A stretch of DNA of 64,000 nt from Salinirubellus salinus (GCF_025231485.1 NZ_CP104004.1:1-64000); one strand, 5' to 3'. Shown: positions 8,663 to 17,209, counted from the first letter of the stretch. Translations and numbers: made by a program. The notes: a model not told the origin generated them from the letters alone.

Positions 8663-9730
8663 TACTGTATATCACGTTATACAACTCCAAGTAATATAAG
8701 TGGCGTGCGTAATACTACCATCAGTAAGATAATCAGATAACAAACCAAATAACTCAAATCAGAAATGTAAACTACGACAAAATAACAATAAATAAACAAA
8801 ATTATTAAATTGGTTAGTCCCTAACAGGGCCGTAGGCCACACGGTGTGTGGCAAGCGTCGGTGTTTACCCGACGCGCCGCACCCACACCGCCGCTCGCCA
8901 CCGCTCGCGCCGGTTTCGGGTAACCGCGCGTCGGCTGTTGACACCGCGCTTCTACCGCTCTACCGACCGCGTGAGAGGGGCACCCCTCTCTGCGTGAAAA
9001 AAGAGACATCAGCACTCTCGTCAGTGTCGACGGTGAGTGCGTGAGAAGCGCCGCGTCACTGCCGTACACCCTCTCCACCTATTTACACCTCTCCCGCGGG
9101 GTTACTGTATCCACCGCGTAGTTGTCGACGTGTCCGGGGGACGACACCGGTACGACGACATACCGCGGGTATCGGTGTCTCTCTCCGGAAGCGTCTGTCG
9201 ATGACCACAGAGAGATCGTGTGTCAAGATGGCCGCTATACATGTGCGGGACGCAAGTTATATTCCGGTTTGACGGCCAGCCGTCTCATGGGCAGTCGGTG
9301 GGGCCGTTTCCTGCTAGCCCGTTGACGCTGACAACGACTGGTTCGTACGCACACGTCGAGGTAGGAATGGGATGGGCGATGAACGGCTGCTGGCCACCGG
9401 GAATGAGGCAGCGTCAGCGCAGAAAAGCTCAGCGTGGAGTCGGCCGTATGCGTGCTTAACGCGCTGGCGGGGCAGATGTCGCGCTCGGAGTCAGTTCGGG
9501 GGTGGGGGCTTGCCGTGTGTGTTACAGAAGTTCCCGTCTGTCTCGCACTCCTCACGCGCTCACAAGCACGATAGTTGTTGTTTTCTGTCATAGAGGGGTA
9601 AGAATTTCAGACAGATGGATAGTCGAGTTGGAGAACAACTCGCTCACATTCTCCGGCTTGCCCCCTGATTTCGGGTCGAACTGCTGCGAGAGCCCGAAGG
9701 TACTAGACGGATTGGCAGCAGAACTCGACT
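8663..9730. other. 1.07-kb noncoding interval with AT-rich tract and palindrome
   Basis: Bases ~8700-8815 are exceptionally AT-rich for this window (for example AAATAACAATAAATAAACAA). Directly after lies a perfect inverted repeat, GCCACAC-GGT-GTGTGGC at 8836-8852. From ~8860 to 9590 the DNA is GC-rich, with short open frames on both strands but no believable protein. An AT-rich tract beside a palindrome and a DNA-binding protein gene resembles a plasmid or virus origin, but no iterons were seen. No attachment site for the downstream integrase could be identified. Confidence 0.4.
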
Positions 9731-10327
9731 ATGGTCAGAGTAGACGATTCGGGGGAGGTCACGAAGTGCTGGCTCGAGCCTGAGGAACTCTCCCTACTCG
9801 AGGAGGCAGCAGCCCGTGCTGACTGGCAGCGAGAGATCGCGATGATGCTCATGGGACGGTGTGGCCTCCGAGCGGACGAGGTGAACTACCCCGGCGATGC
9901 CGAACTCCGGAGGTCGGGGAAAGGCGACTGCTGGTTCGTCGAAGTCCGCGGGAAGAACACGCAGGGCGGAGACCCCAAACTCCGCGACGTATGGATGTCC
10001 GATGACGTGCAGGCGGTTATCCGACGGTTCTCCCGTGAACGCGACCGCGAGACGGGTGAGGCGTGGGTACAGGCGTCTAATTCAAGTGTCCGCCGATGGG
10101 TGAAGGAATCCGCAAAGGAGGTCGCACAGGATGCCTCGCAGCCAGACCGCTGGCGACACGTGTCCAGCCACGACCTGCGACGGTCGTGGGCGACGTACCA
10201 TCTTGTAGAACGGCAGGTGGATGTTCGGACGATGATGTCTATTGGGGGATGGAGCGATTACTCGGCTATTGAGCCTTACCTCGCGGAGCCGACTGAAAGA
10301 CACATAGGAGCCACAATGCGTGGGTAA
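9731..10327 (+). CDS. tyrosine recombinase / integrase, catalytic domain only
   Basis: This 198-residue protein carries the tyrosine-recombinase catalytic set: Arg47 in GRCGLRADE, His147-Asp-Leu-Arg150 in SSHDLRRSWATY, a Trp at the His/Trp position in SIGGWSD, and the nucleophile Tyr183 in AIEPYL. It lacks the N-terminal SAM-like core-binding domain usual in XerC-type enzymes, so it is a short haloarchaeal phage-type form. It could integrate an element or resolve dimers. A 91-bp inverted-repeat element lies 33 bases downstream. The start at 9731 is an ATG; an internal start is unlikely because the first helix would be lost. Confidence 0.8.
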   Translation: MVRVDDSGEVTKCWLEPEELSLLEEAAARADWQREIAMMLMGRCGLRADEVNYPGDAELRRSGKGDCWFVEVRGKNTQGGDPKLRDVWMSDDVQAVIRRFSRERDRETGEAWVQASNSSVRRWVKESAKEVAQDASQPDRWRHVSSHDLRRSWATYHLVERQVDVRTMMSIGGWSDYSAIEPYLAEPTERHIGATMRG

Positions 10328-10360
10328 GGGTTTCCGCCTGCTGATAGATTAGACCAGTCG

Positions 10361-10451
10361 TGCTGAACACCCTCTCTATTCAATAGCGGTCTCGCCACAT
10401 ACTCATCATCTGCCAGTAGTGGCGTGCGAGATACAGAGGGTGTATTCAGCA
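10361..10451. repeat. inverted-repeat element, possible MITE
   Basis: TGCTGAACACCCTCT at 10361-10375 pairs with AGAGGGTGTATTCAGCA at 10435-10451. The arms are identical except for a two-base insertion in the right one. The 59-base interior has no ORF. The size and end-to-end symmetry suggest a miniature inverted-repeat element related to an insertion sequence, or alternatively a site used by the adjacent recombinase. No clear target-site duplication was seen. Confidence 0.4.
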
Positions 10452-10543
10452 GTTCGGCGCTGTCTTATTGCTACCCCCGAACGCTTAATGTTACTATGTC
10501 GGTGAGCGGAACGGTTTATTTGTCGAGTCTCCGTGTTGTAGAT

Positions 10544-10879
10544 ATGAGCAGCGGAGATGACGCTGAGTTCAGCGATGAGGAGATACGCGGCTACATGAAT
10601 GATGTCGTCATTCTCATGTCTGGGTTCCTGCTGGTCATCGCTGTCGCTATCCTGTCGGTTGAACTTCTGCTTGGCCCACTCATCGCAGGTGTGATACCTG
10701 CGTTCTCGGGGAGTATCATCGACTGCACGTGGACTGGGACTGAATCCGTCTGTACCGGTGGGGTTGGGCCGCAAGCCGCTCTTGCCGTCGCTGTCGGGCT
10801 TCCCTTGACCATCATTTGGCTGAACACGTATCAGAACCGAATTCGCCCACTACTTGCTCGGCGAGGCATCGTACCGTAA
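10544..10879 (+). CDS. small membrane protein, two transmembrane segments
   Basis: About 111 residues from the ATG at 10544 (MSSGDDAEFSDEEIRGYMND). Two hydrophobic helices are visible, VVILMSGFLLVIAVAILSVE and AALAVAVGLPLTIIWL. They are separated by a short loop with two cysteines (IIDCTWTGTESVCTG) that could form a disulfide outside the cell. The C-terminus is basic (YQNRIRPLLARRG), so it is probably cytoplasmic. Function unknown. It lies just outside the bracketing 49-bp repeat. Confidence 0.5.
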   Translation: MSSGDDAEFSDEEIRGYMNDVVILMSGFLLVIAVAILSVELLLGPLIAGVIPAFSGSIIDCTWTGTESVCTGGVGPQAALAVAVGLPLTIIWLNTYQNRIRPLLARRGIVP

Positions 10880-11069
10880 GCAAAGCACCGAGGACGACCA
10901 TCGGTTTCACAGACTCCACGCTCGCTCAGACGGGTGCCCGCGACCGACTCGCGCCCTGTATCTTGCACGCACTCTCTGTCAATTTCTGAGGATTTCAACA
11001 GAGCCTGACGCACTGTGCGTGTTCGCTGGCGCGATTCAACTGGTTTCCGTGAGACATCGCCTCCGAGAA

Positions 11070-11118
11070 TCCTACGCAACAATTGACCTCCAAATTGAGT
11101 ACACTGTGTTGCGTAGGA
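11070..11118. repeat. 49-bp inverted-repeat element, left copy
   Basis: Perfect 12-bp arms (TCCTACGCAACA and TGTTGCGTAGGA) enclose a 25-base spacer. A second copy with identical arms, the same spacer length and about 14 of 25 spacer bases shared lies at 24962-25010, in the same spacer orientation. The pair brackets the conjugation-like module. Roles that fit are a recombination site, a binding site for a dimeric protein, or a hairpin terminator between convergent genes. Confidence 0.65.
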
Positions 11119-11140
11119 ACAACAGCCCCCGTGACCTGAG

Positions 11141-11902
11141 TCAAGCGCTCGATCGGGGGGAACTCGGGGGACGGTATGGCTCGGGGACGACCACATCGGG
11201 TCCGTGTTCGTCCTCGATGATAGCGACGACAGTCGAACCGCCGTTGCGGACTCGCGGTGGGCCCCACTCGATTTGCACTGTGTCGCCGACGGCAATGTCG
11301 TTCTCAACCGTCCACAGGTATGGTACTTCGAGGACGTACTTCGCTCGCCCCCGATATTCCGTATAGGGTTCGCCGTCGGTTTCGAGTTCGCCGTGGTGGA
11401 TGGTCGTGATGGTCCCGTCGGCGTCGATGAAGATGATATCGATGGGGAAGGTCATATCTCGCATGACGTAGGCACGCTCTTTCTCCTGTTTGTGGCGGAA
11501 GAACATCCCGTGGCCGGGGTCGAGCGACTCGGTTTCTGAGAGCCCGATGGCCAGTTCGCGCCACGTCGCGGCGACGGGGCCCTCGACAAATTCGAGGTAG
11601 CCACCATTTTCGTCGTAGATGGTCGCTGTCGCGTAGTTCGGCGACGTCAGATCAGAGTACATCGTGAATCCGACCCAGCCGACCATCGGCGCGAAGACGA
11701 TGATGAGGACGGCGAGAACTCGGCGGTCTGTGAGGCGGTCGATGATTCGGCGGGCGGGCGTGTCTTCAGGGAATACCGGGAGATCGGTCGGGTCGATGAC
11801 CTCCTCATCCACCGCCGTGTGCCCCGGTCGGTGCTGGTCTTCGTGATCGTGATTGTCGGTGTCTGTGCGGTCTGGAGTGTTTGAATTTGAGTCTGTAGTC
11901 AT
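11141..11902 (-). CDS. membrane-anchored DUF192 protein
   Basis: About 253 residues from the ATG at 11902; the open frame continues upstream but overlaps the neighbouring membrane-protein gene. The order is an acidic Asp/His-rich N-terminus, one membrane helix (VLAVLIIVFAPMVGWVGF), then a DUF192 domain with GHGMFFRHKQEKERAYVMRD, FPIDIIFIDADGTITTIHHG and the C-terminal strand DTVQIEWG. DUF192 proteins are usually secreted or anchored and of unknown function. It is the last gene of the minus-strand set that starts near 15483. Confidence 0.75.
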   Translation of the reverse strand: MTTDSNSNTPDRTDTDNHDHEDQHRPGHTAVDEEVIDPTDLPVFPEDTPARRIIDRLTDRRVLAVLIIVFAPMVGWVGFTMYSDLTSPNYATATIYDENGGYLEFVEGPVAATWRELAIGLSETESLDPGHGMFFRHKQEKERAYVMRDMTFPIDIIFIDADGTITTIHHGELETDGEPYTEYRGRAKYVLEVPYLWTVENDIAVGDTVQIEWGPPRVRNGGSTVVAIIEDEHGPDVVVPEPYRPPSSPRSSA

Positions 11903-11916
11903 GGAGGTGAGACGGT

Positions 11917-12418
11917 CAGAGGAGAATCCATGCGAGCGTGCTGAACACGTTGCCGCCGATACTCGCCCCGACGAGCGTGAGGCCGATGACGATACCCCGC
12001 CGCCCTCGGGCATTGGCGAGCGAGTCGCGGCTGCCGAACGCCCACCAGGTCATCCCGATGATGAAGACGGCGAGGCCAGTGCTTCAAGTGCGAGACTGAG
12101 GGCAGTTGCGAGTTGTGAGATCGAGCTTGCGTGTGAACCCGTGACCGCGCCGTATGGCCAGCCGGCGGGGAGGAATCGAGACCCCAAGATAAACACGAGG
12201 ACGTCGTAGAGGAGGTCGAGGCCTGTGATGGCGACGAACCCGCTTGCGCCGCCGACAGCCATCCCCCGGTAGCGGTCCATCGAGCGGGCGTTCTTTGAGC
12301 CGTAGAACCATCCGATCACGCCGACTACGAGTGCGATGAGCATCCCGTAGCGCCCGAGTACCTCTGCGATCTGGTAGATCCGGAGGAAGGGCTCGACGAA
12401 GCCGCCGACGCTACTCAT
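11917..12418 (-). pseudogene. four-helix membrane protein, frameshifted, internally duplicated
   Basis: The first frame from the ATG at 12418 gives two membrane helices, LIALVVGVIGWFYGSKNARS then FVAITGLDLLYDVLVFILG. It then drifts into a non-hydrophobic end, stopping at 12050. In another frame the same strand gives GLAVFIIGMTWWAFGSRDS, then GIVIGLTLVGASIGGNVFS, stopping at 11917, only 14 bases before the DUF192 start. The two halves share a plan (helix, G-S-charged loop with Asn-Ala-Arg, helix). One missing base near 12080 would fuse them into a protein of about 166 residues. The ATG overlaps the stop of the upstream 761-residue gene. Confidence 0.5.
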
Positions 12419-14700
12419 GCTTTCTTCCCTCCGCCGCGTTTGGTCGTGCGGCGGCGCATTCGCACGTACCAGAACGCGAAGATACCGAGGGCAAGCCACT
12501 CGACGAAGATGAGGGTGTTATTGATCGCCCCGGAGATGTACTCGCCGACGGTGCCGGCGGCTACGAAGGCAACGTCTCCCGGTGGAAGGAGATAGAGGAT
12601 GCTGTCACCCTTGTAGTATGGGTTGTCCGGGCCGGTGTCCCATACATCGCCGTCGTACCTGGCTCGGAGGGTCATCCCGTCCCACGTAACTGAGGCACGC
12701 CCCTCAGAGTCGGTGGTGACGGTCCAGTTCGTTCCGTCTGCTTGGGTGACGGTGATGGTCTTGTTGTCGAGGAAGTTGCTGTTCGTATCGGTCAAGATGA
12801 GTGTGCCCTCGTGCCCTTCGCCGGTGGGTGAGCGATCTATCTCCATCAGCCGAAGGACGGTTGGAGAGTAGGGTTTAGTGGAGACGTTGAGTTGGTCGTC
12901 GAGACTGCCTCCGAAGGGGTTGTCGGCAGTCGCCGTGGCCGTCTCGCCAGTTTCGAGGTCGTTGGAATTGAGGGTCACGACGTACTGCGTGTAGAGTTCG
13001 GTTGGTGCGTCGTTGTCCGTGTCGCTGACACCGGCAGGGAGCGGTGCTCCACCGGGTCGAGCTGCGACTTGCGTATCGACCGTTCGGAGGTAGCCCCAGC
13101 GTTGGGTTTCGACGGAGTCCTGTTGACGTGGGAACTCCATCGTGACGTTGGCGACGCTCGTTTGATAGTGGTAGATGGCTGGCCAGCGGTCGCCTTGTGT
13201 GTGGGTTACGTCGTGTATGTTCGACCCGCTTGCCGTCCGGACTTCGACCGCGTCGTTCCGCGAGACGCCGTAGAAGCGCCACGGCGAGTCGATATTGACG
13301 ACTTTCCCGTTGACGTCAACCTGAATCTGTCTCCACGGGTCGTGGGGAAGGTCCTGGTCGCCCGTCCACGTGATGAGCAGTCGGTCGTCGCCTTCACCGT
13401 CAATGTGAACGACGCTGATGTTGAGATTGGGCGAATCGAAGTCGGTGATCGTCACGGGGACGCTGTATTGTGTCGTGTGAGTGTACGTGCTCGTACTGGA
13501 TTTCGACCATTCGTTGCACCGCGAACTCGTGATGCCCCAGCGACTTTCGACCTCGCTGGTCACCCGGAGCGTGGCGGTGAGGGTGTATTCCCCTCGGGGG
13601 TATTCGAGGGGCATACTCGACGGGTCTTCGATAGCAATCCAGGTTGTGTCACCGAATTTCGCCCAGTCGGATTCACCGCTGAATCCGGGGCGGTCGAGCT
13701 GGACAGAGGTGACTTCCGCACTAGAGTTGATGAGTTCGTACTCGGCCCACTTCGTCCGGTCGTAGTAGTGCCAGTGGGTACTCTTGTGCGTGTGCGTAGA
13801 GTTATCGTGGGTGTGCGTTCGGCGGTGGATGTGCTTTATCTTACACTGGTCATCGTAGCTGTAGTCTGGCGGTGCGATGGCTCGGTGGTCGAACGGGACG
13901 TAGGCTCCCCGCGTGGGGGTTCCGCCCACGACGTAACTATCGCGATACCAGACGCCACCGAAGACGTAGTTGATGCCGACCCACGCATCGCGGACGGTGT
14001 CGAAGTTCGACTGCCCCCACTGTCGGGACATACTCGCGCCATCGCTGGTCGGATAGAGTTCTCGACCATTCACCGTCGGGATGGCGACGCGGTCGGAGTC
14101 TTGGGCGTACCGCGAATACTGGCCGGCGGCGTGGAGGTTTCGGTCTATCGTGTTCGAGTAGTACGCAGTGTGGATGAGCGCTTCCTCTGGGTTTGCCACG
14201 TAGAGTTCCTCCGCATTACGGTCCCACCTGACCTCGGCATTATAGACGGGTTGCCATTCACCGTATTGGCTGGTGACGCGGACGAACCACTTTCCGTCGG
14301 TGCTCGTCGGGCCGTCATAGGTGTTGTTGCCGTGGACGAGGAGGAACTGCGTCTCCTGGTAGGAGGTGATATCGGCATAGCGCGTCCACCGATCTTGATA
14401 CGGAACGGCTTGAAAATCGCTGAGGTCTCTGATGTAGACGTCTTGCGTCGCGACGTATCGGAGTGTCTGTGAGGGTGATTGCGATTTGGCTTGGAGCTCG
14501 ACCGGCCCATATGGATAGTCGTTCTCGAAGTAGCCGTTGTAGGAGATGTCACTCGGGTCGACGTCGTCGTCATTGTTCGCGAGGATACGGTAGGTATCGT
14601 CGTAGGACTTCTCGACACCGGGGTCTGGGGACGGGATTGCGGTGATAGCCCCCAGGCCAGCGGCGACGACGCTGACGGACGCGAGCAGGAGCGATCCCAC
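12415..14700 (-). CDS. large surface-exposed anchored protein of the conjugation-like module
   Basis: At least 761 residues. An N-terminal hydrophobic segment (GSLLLASVSVVAAGLGAITA) is followed by about 690 extracellular-type residues rich in Asp, Thr, Tyr and N-glycosylation sequons, with Ig-like beta strands near the C-terminus (TGETATATADNPFGGSLDDQ). A final membrane helix (INNTLIFVEWLALGIFAFWY) and a basic tail end it. A striking His cluster (KIKHIHRRTHTHDNSTHTHK) lies in the middle. The same frame stays open and coding-like from 14700 back to the TGA at 14947, so the true N-terminus is probably longer: an ATG at 14961 one frame over would join it after one indel in the C run at ~14937-14941. 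It could be a pilus, adhesin or mating-channel subunit; no family is recognised. Confidence 0.6.
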   Translation of the reverse strand: MGSLLLASVSVVAAGLGAITAIPSPDPGVEKSYDDTYRILANNDDDVDPSDISYNGYFENDYPYGPVELQAKSQSPSQTLRYVATQDVYIRDLSDFQAVPYQDRWTRYADITSYQETQFLLVHGNNTYDGPTSTDGKWFVRVTSQYGEWQPVYNAEVRWDRNAEELYVANPEEALIHTAYYSNTIDRNLHAAGQYSRYAQDSDRVAIPTVNGRELYPTSDGASMSRQWGQSNFDTVRDAWVGINYVFGGVWYRDSYVVGGTPTRGAYVPFDHRAIAPPDYSYDDQCKIKHIHRRTHTHDNSTHTHKSTHWHYYDRTKWAEYELINSSAEVTSVQLDRPGFSGESDWAKFGDTTWIAIEDPSSMPLEYPRGEYTLTATLRVTSEVESRWGITSSRCNEWSKSSTSTYTHTTQYSVPVTITDFDSPNLNISVVHIDGEGDDRLLITWTGDQDLPHDPWRQIQVDVNGKVVNIDSPWRFYGVSRNDAVEVRTASGSNIHDVTHTQGDRWPAIYHYQTSVANVTMEFPRQQDSVETQRWGYLRTVDTQVAARPGGAPLPAGVSDTDNDAPTELYTQYVVTLNSNDLETGETATATADNPFGGSLDDQLNVSTKPYSPTVLRLMEIDRSPTGEGHEGTLILTDTNSNFLDNKTITVTQADGTNWTVTTDSEGRASVTWDGMTLRARYDGDVWDTGPDNPYYKGDSILYLLPPGDVAFVAAGTVGEYISGAINNTLIFVEWLALGIFAFWYVRMRRRTTKRGGGKKA

Positions 14701-14946
14701 GAGCGCTATCGTAATGCACGCGTGGATGTGCTGTGCGTACCGCCCGTCGGTGCGCTTGGGCCGGGGGAGACTGAGACATCGCTCGGAGAGTCCGGTTCGG
14801 AATGCGCGACCAGCCGACGTGACACGCCCTCCCAGCGTGGTGTCGTCCTGGTGCGCTCCGGTCCCAGTCCCGGTCTCGGTCTTTGACTCGTCCTCGGTCT
14901 CGGGGTCGACCCGTTGACTGTCAGTATCGGCCCCTTCCGGGGGAAG

Positions 14947-15483
14947 TCAGCCTGAGAGGACATGGTCAAGCAGGCGGATGAAGACGGGGAAGGCGAAGCC
15001 GATAATCGAGATGACGATGCCTGTAGTCGCCATCATGAATCCGCGCCGTCGGTTGTTCAGAGAGGGGCTGATGAAGTACGCGATGATGCCGACAATCATC
15101 GTGATGAGGCCACTCCATTTGAGGAGGGTTCCGACCCAGCCGGGGACCCTGATTGCATCTTTCAAATCGGCAACGAGCGTGCTGAGGTCCGTGCCGGATT
15201 GTAAGGGAAGGATCGAAGCTCGCTGTGCATCCGGGGTCGAAAGGAGTGCGTCCGAGTAGAGTACTTGTGCACGCGTGAGCGTCTGTATGAGGTTGAGGTT
15301 ATTGCCGAGTCGAAACCCGGATCCAAAGCCGAATCCGGGAGGTTGGAGCGGGCTGCAAGCTGCTCGAAGCGACGGGGCGACCGAGGAGGCCACGTCGATG
15401 GCTGTGCTGGGTAGTGAGAGAGGCCCGGCGAGGATGAGCCACCGGCTGGCGACATCGATGGCCTCTGGCTGTAGTGCTATCAT
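14947..15483 (-). CDS. membrane protein with two C-terminal helices
   Basis: About 178 residues from the ATG at 15483 (MIALQPEAIDVASRWLILAG); the frame is also open up to a GTG at 15543. After a helical N-terminal half containing GFGFGSGFRLGNNLNLIQTL, two membrane helices follow: LKWSGLITMIVGIIAYFI and GIVISIIGFAFPVFIRLL. A basic NNRRRG loop separates them. This helix-basic-loop-helix plan resembles the smaller protein at 11917-12418, so the two may be paralogues. It is the first gene of the minus-strand set of the T4SS-like module. Confidence 0.55.
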   Translation of the reverse strand: MIALQPEAIDVASRWLILAGPLSLPSTAIDVASSVAPSLRAACSPLQPPGFGFGSGFRLGNNLNLIQTLTRAQVLYSDALLSTPDAQRASILPLQSGTDLSTLVADLKDAIRVPGWVGTLLKWSGLITMIVGIIAYFISPSLNNRRRGFMMATTGIVISIIGFAFPVFIRLLDHVLSG

Positions 15484-15838
15484 GGGGAGGGTGTTCTCTC
15501 CACGCACCGTCTGGTGTAGCGACGGTGGTGTTTGGTACAGCACGGGAGGCCATCTGCGGCTAAATACCCTCCTCGGTCACATCGGATGTGGTGCTACAGG
15601 GACCACATTGAATGTAGAAATGTGGGCGTGAAAACATCTTAGGGTCGGCTGGCTTACGGATGCCGATGGAAAATCCCGGTCATAACCAGTCGGTCGCTCA
15701 CAATTCGAGCGACTGCCCGCCCACCCGAAATGGGCGCGAGTCTGCGGAGCGTCTCGAGACGCCCGGTGGGACTCGCGACGCTCCGGCGAGCGCCATCCGG
15801 GACTCTGTCCACAATCCAAACAACGGGAACACCCTCCT
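15484..15838. other. divergent promoter region of the conjugation-like module
   Basis: The minus-strand and plus-strand gene sets diverge here. GGTATTTAGCC on the minus strand (~15558-15567) is a TATA-box candidate for the membrane-protein gene. A 95-residue plus-strand frame at 15660 is open but reads Asn/Pro/Arg-rich without conservation signs and overlaps the next small gene; it is not supported. The plus-strand promoter was not located. Confidence 0.35.
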
Positions 15839-15964
15839 ATGCCTGAAATCCAAGTTGATTGGCACTCTCAACAGGAGGCCGACCGCCTACGCGATCTCCG
15901 TGACCGACACGGGATGGTGTGGCGCGGCGTCCTACTCGAGGGGCTAAACACGCAGAAAGTGTAG
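15839..15964 (+). CDS. 41-residue protein with a WRGxLL motif
   Basis: A very short gene, MPEIQVDWHSQQEADRLRDL to stop. Its core, DLRDRHGMVWRGVLLEGLN, matches the second small protein of the operon (16443), which has DSVRVKYGLTWRGMLLKAEQ at the same place. Haloarchaea have many small proteins ending in this type of helix, and the pair are probably paralogues. It may act alone, or it may be the N-terminus of the next protein separated by a frame change, because its TAG overlaps the start region of the downstream frame. Confidence 0.45.
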   Translation: MPEIQVDWHSQQEADRLRDLRDRHGMVWRGVLLEGLNTQKV

Positions 15965-15966
15965 AT

Positions 15967-16443
15967 TTGCTTAAGGCGCTCACAGAGCTCCACCCAGCAC
16001 TCGCGACAACGCTCCCCAACCCGACCGGGGACGGCGCGGCCCCGAGCCGGTCGGAGCTGACCGAGGAGTTGCGAGAGCAGATTCGTGAGCAACAGCGCAT
16101 CCGAGCGACGGCAGAGATCCCACTCTCTGCGTTCGATGATGAAACGGACGCCAACACGCAACGACAGCGTGAGGGCAACATCGAGAGCGACCCTACTCCC
16201 GAAGTAGCGGGCGTGGAGGCACAGCCGTCGCGTGTTGATACCGACCGAACGCGGGCGTACAAGCAGTGGGACGTACAGGAAGCCCGTGCCCTCGAAGACG
16301 GCGAGGTACTCCATCTCGATGCACACGCGGACGTGGGGGATGTGCTTCGCCACGAAGGGCAAGAGGCCGACCACCCTGATGACGAACTCGAGGAGTGGGA
16401 AGTCTATGACGACCATCTGTACGATTATAGCGGGGACTACTGA
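15967..16443 (+). CDS. acidic hypothetical protein
   Basis: About 158 residues from a TTG at 15967; the frame is open upstream to a GTG at 15919. The N-terminal part is helical (LTEELREQIREQQRIRATAE). The rest is very acidic, ending YDDHLYDYSGDY. No membrane segment or known motif. Its stop overlaps the next ATG, so it is translationally coupled within the plus-strand operon. The N-terminal boundary is uncertain because of possible fusion with the preceding 41-residue gene. Confidence 0.45.
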   Translation: MLKALTELHPALATTLPNPTGDGAAPSRSELTEELREQIREQQRIRATAEIPLSAFDDETDANTQRQREGNIESDPTPEVAGVEAQPSRVDTDRTRAYKQWDVQEARALEDGEVLHLDAHADVGDVLRHEGQEADHPDDELEEWEVYDDHLYDYSGDY

Positions 16444-16697
16444 TGGCGGGGAGTACCCGGATCAGAATCACGTCCCAGGAGGAGTACGAATGGCTCGACT
16501 CCGTTCGTGTAAAGTACGGACTCACCTGGCGTGGGATGCTGTTGAAGGCCGAGCAGCGGTTGCTCGCCGCCGAACGTCACTGGCCGGAAGAGTTCCAGAC
16601 ACCAGAGCACCTCCGCGCGGGCGGCGTCGCCGGCGTTGCGAGTGACACCGGTGGTGACAGGGACGCGTCGGCAGAGACCGACGAGGTGGTTGGATGA
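16443..16697 (+). CDS. small cytosolic operon protein
   Basis: An 84-residue protein starting on an overlapping stop/start (TGATG). The first half is structured, with RIRITSQEEYEWLDSVRVKY and GLTWRGMLLKAEQRLLAAER; the tail is disordered and acidic. The first half is paralogous to the 41-residue protein encoded from 15839. Position in front of the VirB3-like gene suggests a regulatory or assembly role, without further support. Confidence 0.5.
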   Translation: MAGSTRIRITSQEEYEWLDSVRVKYGLTWRGMLLKAEQRLLAAERHWPEEFQTPEHLRAGGVAGVASDTGGDRDASAETDEVVG

Positions 16698-17209
16698 GCA
16701 AGGACGTCCCGATGGCGTCGCATTTGCTTTCCTCGAAAGTGTTCGGTGTCTCGGCCCGGAAGCTTGCCGAGTCGTTGGGTCCGCCGCTCATCGTCCCAAT
16801 CATCCTCTACGCGATTGGATTACCGCTCCTGGTCACGGCGCCGTTCGTGATTCTCGGGGCCATCGCTGGACTCGTTATCTACACACGGACGCCGGAGGGA
16901 CAACGCCCGATTCGGTATGCAGCAGCGATGGTTCGCCACTTCCGAGGGCGGACAGAGTACCTCTGGAAGCCCCCCGAGGCTGGCGACCACGATATCGCTT
17001 CGCGTGAGCCCTTCGAGGGCTGGATCACGGAGCGGCCAGACCCGGCTGGGAGTGGCAGTGTGAGTGAGAACGAGGGCGGGAACGAGAGTTACCGCTCGGA
17101 TACTGTGGACAGAGAATTGACGGTGAATACGGATTCGGATGCGGATGCTGGGCCCGCTTCGGAGTGCCCCGCTGTGACGACAACGCTCGGAGAGACATAC
17201 AATGACTGA
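16694..17209 (+). CDS. VirB3/PrgI-like inner-membrane protein
   Basis: A 171-residue protein. A short N-terminal amphipathic stretch is followed by two adjacent membrane helices (LIVPIILYAIGLPLLVTAPF and VILGAIAGLVIYT). A basic segment then leads to a long acidic cytoplasmic tail. VirB3/PrgI proteins have this two-helix N-terminal plan and sit directly upstream of VirB4, as here. It overlaps both neighbours by a few bases. The assignment rests on topology and gene order rather than residue identity. Confidence 0.55.
   Translation: MSKDVPMASHLLSSKVFGVSARKLAESLGPPLIVPIILYAIGLPLLVTAPFVILGAIAGLVIYTRTPEGQRPIRYAAAMVRHFRGRTEYLWKPPEAGDHDIASREPFEGWITERPDPAGSGSVSENEGGNESYRSDTVDRELTVNTDSDADAGPASECPAVTTTLGETYND

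Noticed and set aside
12892-14472. 526-residue plus-strand ORF opposite the surface protein
   Set aside because: Long antisense frames are a by-product of GC-biased third positions; the minus-strand protein has membrane segments and acidic composition, this one Val/Arg-rich noise.
15660-15947. 95-residue plus-strand ORF in front of the conjugation-like operon
   Set aside because: Asn/Pro/Arg-rich composition without acidic bias, and it overlaps the better-supported 41-residue gene.
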